From positions 1,984,001 to 2,048,000 of the forward strand of contig JAVJRG010000005.1 of assembly GCA_040218535.1 (NCBI GenBank): a stretch of 64,000 nucleotides of DNA, written 5' to 3'. Positions 60,004 through 64,000 of the stretch are shown piece by piece. The stretch comes from Lacipirellulaceae bacterium. GTDB lineage: Bacteria; Planctomycetota; Planctomycetia; Pirellulales; Lacipirellulaceae. Numbering within the stretch: the stretch's first letter is position 1; each line of letters begins with the position of its first letter. A program made the position numbers and the translations under genes. The notes under the pieces were generated by a model. The model ran no database searches. It saw only the letters and a program-made list of their open reading frames with translations, and was not told the DNA's origin.

Positions 60004-61709
60004 CGACGAGCTTTTCGGCAAGAGGCGAGTAGCAAAACTAGCCCACCTGCCAAGACGACTGTCGTGGGCTCAGGAATCGCTGCGGCTGCAGAAACCACCG
60101 AGGCTGACGAACCATAGTTGCCTTCCCACGCGGTTAATCCGCCTGGCGTCGTCTCGCTGCTTTGCCATTGCAGGAGATCAGAACCATCGACGTAGCCATC
60201 GTTGTCAAAGTCGCCAGGGAGTGAATCGAACGTGCCCGTGACGGCAATGTTATCAACCCAAAGGTCATGGCCCCCCGACCCATCTCCCGCACCGCCGGAG
60301 AACGTTAATAGAAAATCGACACTGCCTCCAGCTTCAAGGGTGCTGTCCGCAAGGTCGGCAAGGGAGTGATCGATATCGTCGTGAGCACTATTATCCCAGG
60401 CACCAGAGACGGTCGTAATTTCGTCTGCAGCCGAAGTGTAAATCACGCCGTTGGTGATGTCCCCCGAGGCCACACTCAACTCGTACGTTCGAGCAGCATT
60501 CGGTCGAAAGGCGTATGCGTCGAAATGAAAGCTGTCTAGTTCGATGTCTGTAGAACTCGTATTCGTGAGCGTGAAGGTGATCGTCCCGCCGGTTGTCGCG
60601 TTGGAGAGTTCGAGGTTTTGATTGTTCGTGTCAGCGACCGAGGTGTCCGCTGTTGGCGGTCCAGCAAAACTTCCCCAATCACCGTCGGCACTGGCACCAC
60701 GCTCGTCGGTTGTGTGCCAGGAAATCCCTTCGGAAGTTGAAACAAACGAAGCCGTAATGCCTGCTGCCGTCTGCGAAGCGCCTACCGGCGATGAGCCCCC
60801 ACCGCTGAACGTATCCCAGCCAGCCAACAGCGTACCCGGCATCGGCTGCGGACCATCGGGAATGGGGATCCCTGAATCCACGGTCGCATGGCTCACAAAA
60901 ATCATCGCTTCGCTGGTGACCTCTTGGGCTCCGACGTAGATCCCCCAGCGGAAGCGTGTGTCAGAATTGTCCCCAGGATCCGCGTTACGAACATATTGGC
61001 CGGCAGCGAACGGTTCGGATTGGTCGCCAAAGTAAACTTCGTAGTCGAGGCCGTTATCGCGAACTCGCACATCAAAGGGCTGACCGATGGCGTTATCCAC
61101 TAGCCGCTGCGTTTTGGGCTGCCCAGGCAACGGACGTCGATGGGTGACGTCGACGCTTCCGTCCGCGTTCATGTTCAGATGCACGGACCAAGCCTCGTCG
61201 TCGTTATCCTTCGCCTGAAAGATTGCTGCATTGATAGGCTTAATGATCGTGTAACGCGCAACCCAATCGTGCCATTCTCCGTCGCTCACATTCCAATTCG
61301 TGTTGGCATCGAAAGCTTCGACACGAGCCGCTAGAGGCCGACTATTACGGACGTTCTCCTCGCCAGGGAACAATCGAAAAATTTGTGTGGCCCCATCGGT
61401 CTGATACCAACGGCTCCAGTTTCCGAAAGTGCTCTCACTGAGCGAACTATTGGCGAGCGTGTGTAAGCGGAGATTGCTCTGCACACCCAACGAACCGTAG
61501 AGACCACCTTCCACCAACGCATTGTTCACGTCGATCGTGGTACCCGCGTAGCCATTGGTAATGTCATCGCGAATGTCTTCAAAGGGCGGGTTGACCCCCG
61601 GCCCTTCGGTGTAGAGCAAACTCTGGCCGAAGCTGTTTGCACTGACTGCAAGCAGAATCCAGCTTACACAGGCAAGTAGTGGTAGTTTCAATCTTGAATG
61701 GTCTGTCAT
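60000..61709 (-). CDS. PEP-CTERM-sorted jelly-roll polysaccharide-lyase-like protein
   Basis: A 569-residue protein with signal peptide MTDHSRLKLPLLACVSWILLAVSANSFGQ. Residues about 35-275 look like a concanavalin/jelly-roll lyase: WSRWYQTDGATQIFRLFPGEEN, RVEAFDANTNW, EWHDWVARYTIIKPINAAIFQAKDND, RFRWGIYVGAQEV. The R-x-E, Q-x-K and FRWGIYVG strands recall the PL7, PL20 and PL28 fold. A shared accessory module follows (about 295-490: WHTTDERGASADGDWGSF, FHFDAYAFRPNAARTYELSV, DGSGGHDLWVDNIAVTG), then dockerin-like GDFDNDGYVDGSDLLQWQ and the tail IPEPTTVVLAGGLVLLLASCRKARR. Its stop codon overlaps that of the convergent BNR-4 gene. Lyase activity is inference from fold-like motifs. Confidence 0.66.
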   Translation of the reverse strand: MTDHSRLKLPLLACVSWILLAVSANSFGQSLLYTEGPGVNPPFEDIRDDITNGYAGTTIDVNNALVEGGLYGSLGVQSNLRLHTLANSSLSESTFGNWSRWYQTDGATQIFRLFPGEENVRNSRPLAARVEAFDANTNWNVSDGEWHDWVARYTIIKPINAAIFQAKDNDDEAWSVHLNMNADGSVDVTHRRPLPGQPKTQRLVDNAIGQPFDVRVRDNGLDYEVYFGDQSEPFAAGQYVRNADPGDNSDTRFRWGIYVGAQEVTSEAMIFVSHATVDSGIPIPDGPQPMPGTLLAGWDTFSGGGSSPVGASQTAAGITASFVSTSEGISWHTTDERGASADGDWGSFAGPPTADTSVADTNNQNLELSNATTGGTITFTLTNTSSTDIELDSFHFDAYAFRPNAARTYELSVASGDITNGVIYTSAADEITTVSGAWDNSAHDDIDHSLADLADSTLEAGGSVDFLLTFSGGAGDGSGGHDLWVDNIAVTGTFDSLPGDFDNDGYVDGSDLLQWQSSETTPGGLTAWEGNYGSSASVVSAAAAIPEPTTVVLAGGLVLLLASCRKARR

Positions 61710-61790
61710 TGGTATTCGCCTCTCGCTACATCCAATTTAGCAGCTTTTGTTGACTTGCAGGTGGTCTCTGTTCCGCAGAGATGACTTGAT

Positions 61791-62900
61791 TTAACGATAT
61801 GAAATCACTTCGCCCCCGCCACGGCTCGCGAAAGCATAAAGGGTTGGGAGATCAGCACTGTCCTGGATGAACTGAACAGAGCCATCCGCCATGGCAAAGT
61901 GGCAACCTCCCGGATGTTCCGAACCAAACCCAACATCGTTCCGTTGTACTTCAGATACGGTCGCACTATTGAGTGGGTAAGTGAGATTATGGGCTGTGTA
62001 GAACCACGTCGTGGCTGCACCAATCCACCACGGACGCGTACCTTGCTGTTCAGGTAAGCCGAATGCCGATTCACCGATGATGAACGTGTTGCTTGCTCCA
62101 TCGGTGATCTGCCGGAACTCCGTTTCACCGCGGAAGGTAATGACACCATTGATCGCTAGCTTTCCCTCTCCTCCAGAATGGCACCGACCGTTACCCGAGT
62201 TATTCTCTTGCATGGGGTAAGGGCTATTCTCATTGATCCGATTCCCGGCACCGCAACCAGGGATCAGGTCGGTCCCCGCATACTCATCAAGGTTCGCCCC
62301 CAGCACCGCGCAGTAGGCAGTCGCCAATGCATTGTCCTCAACGGTTGCACTACTTCCAAAGTTGCCGATGTTGACCGGTTGCGTCTCGGAGAAGGAGGGG
62401 CATTTGAATTCGTAGATCGGGGTACTATCCAAAAAGTCACGGACATCTTGCGGTTGCCGGTCGTACGGCAGTTCTGGTACCAAAAGATTCCTGAGAGATT
62501 CCTGCTCAACGTACGGGGTCAGGTAAGCCAGATATCCCCAGTTTCCCACGTCCCAAGAATTGTTTTTGACTTGCTTTGGCGACAACTTACCGCTTGCAGG
62601 TGGGAACTGCCCACGGGCGGCAACATAATTCTGACAGGCAAGGCCAAGCTGGCGCAGCCGGTTCTGGCACTGGCTGCGTCTAGCGGCCTCGCGAGCTGCC
62701 TGAACCGCCGGTAGAAGCAGCCCAACCAAAACGCCAATAATCGCAATCACAACAAGAAGCTCGACTAGCGTAAAACCGTTCGTGCGTGCTGGCTTCTTGA
62801 AAGCAGAGGACGCTACATCCCTCTCCGCGAATCGATCCTGATTTCTCAGTAGAGACGCGATCGAGGTCGGCTTCGAGGGTGCCTGAGCAGGGCCCATCAT
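61791..62900 (-). CDS. DUF1559 pseudopilin-like protein
   Basis: Start 62900 (MMGPAQAPSKP) has AAAGGA in a suitable place; the frame is open to 62951. The 369-residue product carries [36 protein letters not shown] after an unusually long charged leader of about 40 residues, then LGLACQNYVAARGQFPPASG, FKCPSFSETQP, SNTFIIGESAFG and HPGGCHFAMADGSVQFIQD. No lipoprotein partner follows; the next gene downstream is the PEP-CTERM lyase-like gene 82 bp on. Confidence 0.85.
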   Translation of the reverse strand: MMGPAQAPSKPTSIASLLRNQDRFAERDVASSAFKKPARTNGFTLVELLVVIAIIGVLVGLLLPAVQAAREAARRSQCQNRLRQLGLACQNYVAARGQFPPASGKLSPKQVKNNSWDVGNWGYLAYLTPYVEQESLRNLLVPELPYDRQPQDVRDFLDSTPIYEFKCPSFSETQPVNIGNFGSSATVEDNALATAYCAVLGANLDEYAGTDLIPGCGAGNRINENSPYPMQENNSGNGRCHSGGEGKLAINGVITFRGETEFRQITDGASNTFIIGESAFGLPEQQGTRPWWIGAATTWFYTAHNLTYPLNSATVSEVQRNDVGFGSEHPGGCHFAMADGSVQFIQDSADLPTLYAFASRGGGEVISYR

Positions 62901-63319
62901 GTGAAAAGTCCTTTCTAGTCTGCCTGAGTTTTTCGCTTCCGTCTCGACCAAGAGTGGCTCCGACGACGTTAGGAAGCTAAATCCGCTTTCTCTCAGCGAA
63001 AAAGGTTTAATGCGGGCTGTCCGGAAGCCAGAAATACGGCCTTTTCAAAAATCCCTACAAATACACGCCAAGATGCCCCGGAAATGGACAGGAAAAGCAG
63101 CATTTTCGAATTTTTTAGGGAGAATCGTAGATCTCAGGGGTTAAGACAATCTCCAGGTAATTGCTCGCGATTTCCGCCTAGTCGGGCTCCTTGGAATGCC
63201 GATGCTTACAACGAAAATTTCCCATATTATGTGGTTTGCATGTCCAAATCCCCGTTGCTGGGGCGTAACCTTACATGCCGCAACATTCCCCAGAAAAACC
63301 GGGTCCGCCGACAGACCCC
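62901..63319. promoter_or_regulatory. Divergent gap between DUF1559 and sigma factor genes
   Basis: About 420 bp without a gene. ATGGACAGGAAAAGCAGC lies at 63084-63101 and AAAAGCAGCATTTTCG continues it; a close match to the latter lies near 39500. Both are beside DUF1559 genes. Confidence 0.4.
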
Positions 63320-63829
63320 ATGAAGTACGAGCTTTTCGTTAAGCATCTGCTTGAGCATGAGCCAGGCGTACGCGCTTTCTTGCGGGGTTTGCTCCCAACT
63401 TGGCAGGACGTTGAAGAAGTGACTCAGGAAGCAAGCTTGGTCGCGTGGCGAAAGTTCTCAGATTTCCAGGAAGGCACCTCGTTCGGTGGCTGGTTCCTGA
63501 CGATCGCTCGTTACGAGGCCATGAGCTATCGTCGGAAACTTGCACGCACTCCATTGGTGTTTTCCGATGATGTCTGGGACCTACTGGCCGCCGAAGGGGC
63601 CAAAGAAGAGCGTGGGGAAATGCGTCGGCAATACCTCGAAGAGTGCCTACAGAAGTTGGACGCTGCCGGTCGTGAAATCCTCTTGAAGGTCTATTCGCCG
63701 GGAGTCCTAATCCGTGAAGTGGCCAAACAATCGGGCAAGAGCGAACAGGCTTTTTACAAAGTGGTACAACGGCTCAGGTCAGCACTCCTGAAGTGTGTTT
63801 CGAAAGCCATGGCCAAGGAGGGCGTGTAA
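63320..63829 (+). CDS. ECF sigma factor, Rhodopirellula/Verrucomicrobium type
   Basis: The start at 63320 (MKYELFVKHLLEHEPGVRAFLRGLLP) is preferred over 63275, whose extra residues are Pro-rich. The 169-residue sigma factor has region 2 (VEEVTQEASLVAWRKFSDFQ, FGGWFLTIARYEAMSYRRK) and a region 4 HTH (LIREVAKQSGKSEQAFYKVVQRLRSALLKCV). The NxxK-like opening and short length match the Rhodopirellula/Verrucomicrobium ECF family, usually paired with a FecR-like or LamG-containing anti-sigma protein. Its stop overlaps the next start (TAATG). Confidence 0.9.
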   Translation: MKYELFVKHLLEHEPGVRAFLRGLLPTWQDVEEVTQEASLVAWRKFSDFQEGTSFGGWFLTIARYEAMSYRRKLARTPLVFSDDVWDLLAAEGAKEERGEMRRQYLEECLQKLDAAGREILLKVYSPGVLIREVAKQSGKSEQAFYKVVQRLRSALLKCVSKAMAKEGV

Positions 63830-64000
63830 TGTCTGAAAAGGACTTTGACCAACTGGTAGCTGCCTGGCTCGATGGCCGTCTTAGCGAGCAAGATTCGCTC
63901 GTACTGCAAACAGAATTGCGCTCTTCAGCATCGGCTCGCACGAAATTTCGCAAATACGCCCAACTCGATGTGGCTCTCCATGAGTTCGCTGACACCAGTG
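63829..64000 (+). CDS. FecR/anti-sigma-like protein, N-terminus only (off window)
   Basis: The frame opens with MSEKDFDQLVAAWLDGRLS and then STK-rich helical sequence with KFRKYAQLDVALHEFADTS at the window edge. The opening, with DGRLSEQDSLVLQTELRSS, is typical of the cytoplasmic anti-sigma domain of FecR or LamG proteins linked to planctomycete ECF sigma factors. It overlaps the sigma stop by one base (TAATG). Confidence 0.75.
   Translation, partial: MSEKDFDQLVAAWLDGRLSEQDSLVLQTELRSSASARTKFRKYAQLDVALHEFADTS

Noticed and set aside
28438-63110. TGGACA motifs read as sigma-54 promoters (TGGCAC-N5-TTGC)
   Set aside because: The distance between GG and a following GC varies from 8 to 13 bases among copies, so the fixed -24/-12 spacing is not kept.
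1-64000. CRISPR arrays, tRNA or rRNA genes, insertion sequences, prophage
   Set aside because: No regularly spaced direct repeats, cloverleaf sequences, transposase DDE motifs or phage genes were seen on either strand.

Overview
The window looks like chromosomal DNA from a marine planctomycete, most likely Pirellulales and perhaps Lacipirellulaceae (inference). It carries five DUF1559 pseudopilin-like genes with the FTL(I/V)ELLVV start, nine PEP-CTERM proteins with dockerin-like GDFDGDG..DGxDFLxWQR tails, six formylglycine-type sulfatases, a PVC-type cytochrome, DUF1080 domains and two ECF sigma factor modules. I found no tRNA, rRNA, CRISPR array, transposase or integrase.

Layout. (1) 1-9.1 kb is a red-algal galactan locus: a GH2 beta-galactosidase fused to a GH43/GH117-like propeller (cut by the left edge) diverges from a GH86 agarase/porphyranase, a sulfatase and a GH117 neoagarooligosaccharide hydrolase. 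(2) 9.3-12.9 kb: a Fur-family (probably Zur) regulator faces a His-rich DUF1559 gene and two His-containing PEP-CTERM genes, with three copies of a 17-bp dyad between them. (3) 13-16.3 kb is a compact ECF sigma stress regulon: sigma factor, zinc anti-sigma factor and uracil-DNA glycosylase on one strand, YHS protein and AhpD/CMD-like protein on the other, and a small membrane protein, each preceded by a matching promoter. (4) 16.4-19.8 kb: FAH-family hydrolase and SDR, divergent from a split UxaA dehydratase, fit a non-phosphorylating L-fucose or L-galactose pathway. (5) 20-41.6 kb is surface-protein territory: a beta-solenoid PEP-CTERM protein, a DUF1080/PVC cytochrome, two tandem PEP-CTERM paralogues, DUF1559/lipoprotein cassettes, a PEP-CTERM glycosidase and smaller PEP-CTERM proteins. 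(6) 41.6-61.7 kb is a second polysaccharide locus: sulfatase plus GH10-like protein, a sugar-catabolic cluster (aldose epimerase, PAS-AraC regulator, cupin, two TIM-barrel isomerases, Gfo/Idh/MocA oxidoreductase), four more sulfatases (one fused to DUF1080), a BNR-4 protein with the residue pattern of PL24/PL25 ulvan lyases, and a PEP-CTERM jelly-roll lyase-like protein. (7) 61.8-64 kb: a DUF1559 gene and an ECF sigma/FecR-like pair cut by the right edge.

Together the genes describe a cell that digests sulfated algal polysaccharides at its surface or in the periplasm, feeds the sugars into oxidative catabolism, and displays many sorted surface proteins. The most novel material is regulatory: the three-promoter ECF regulon at 13-15 kb, the 6-5-6 dyad array tied to His-rich PEP-CTERM proteins at 9.8 kb, and a TGGACA-type motif recurring in gaps beside DUF1559, PEP-CTERM and sulfatase genes.
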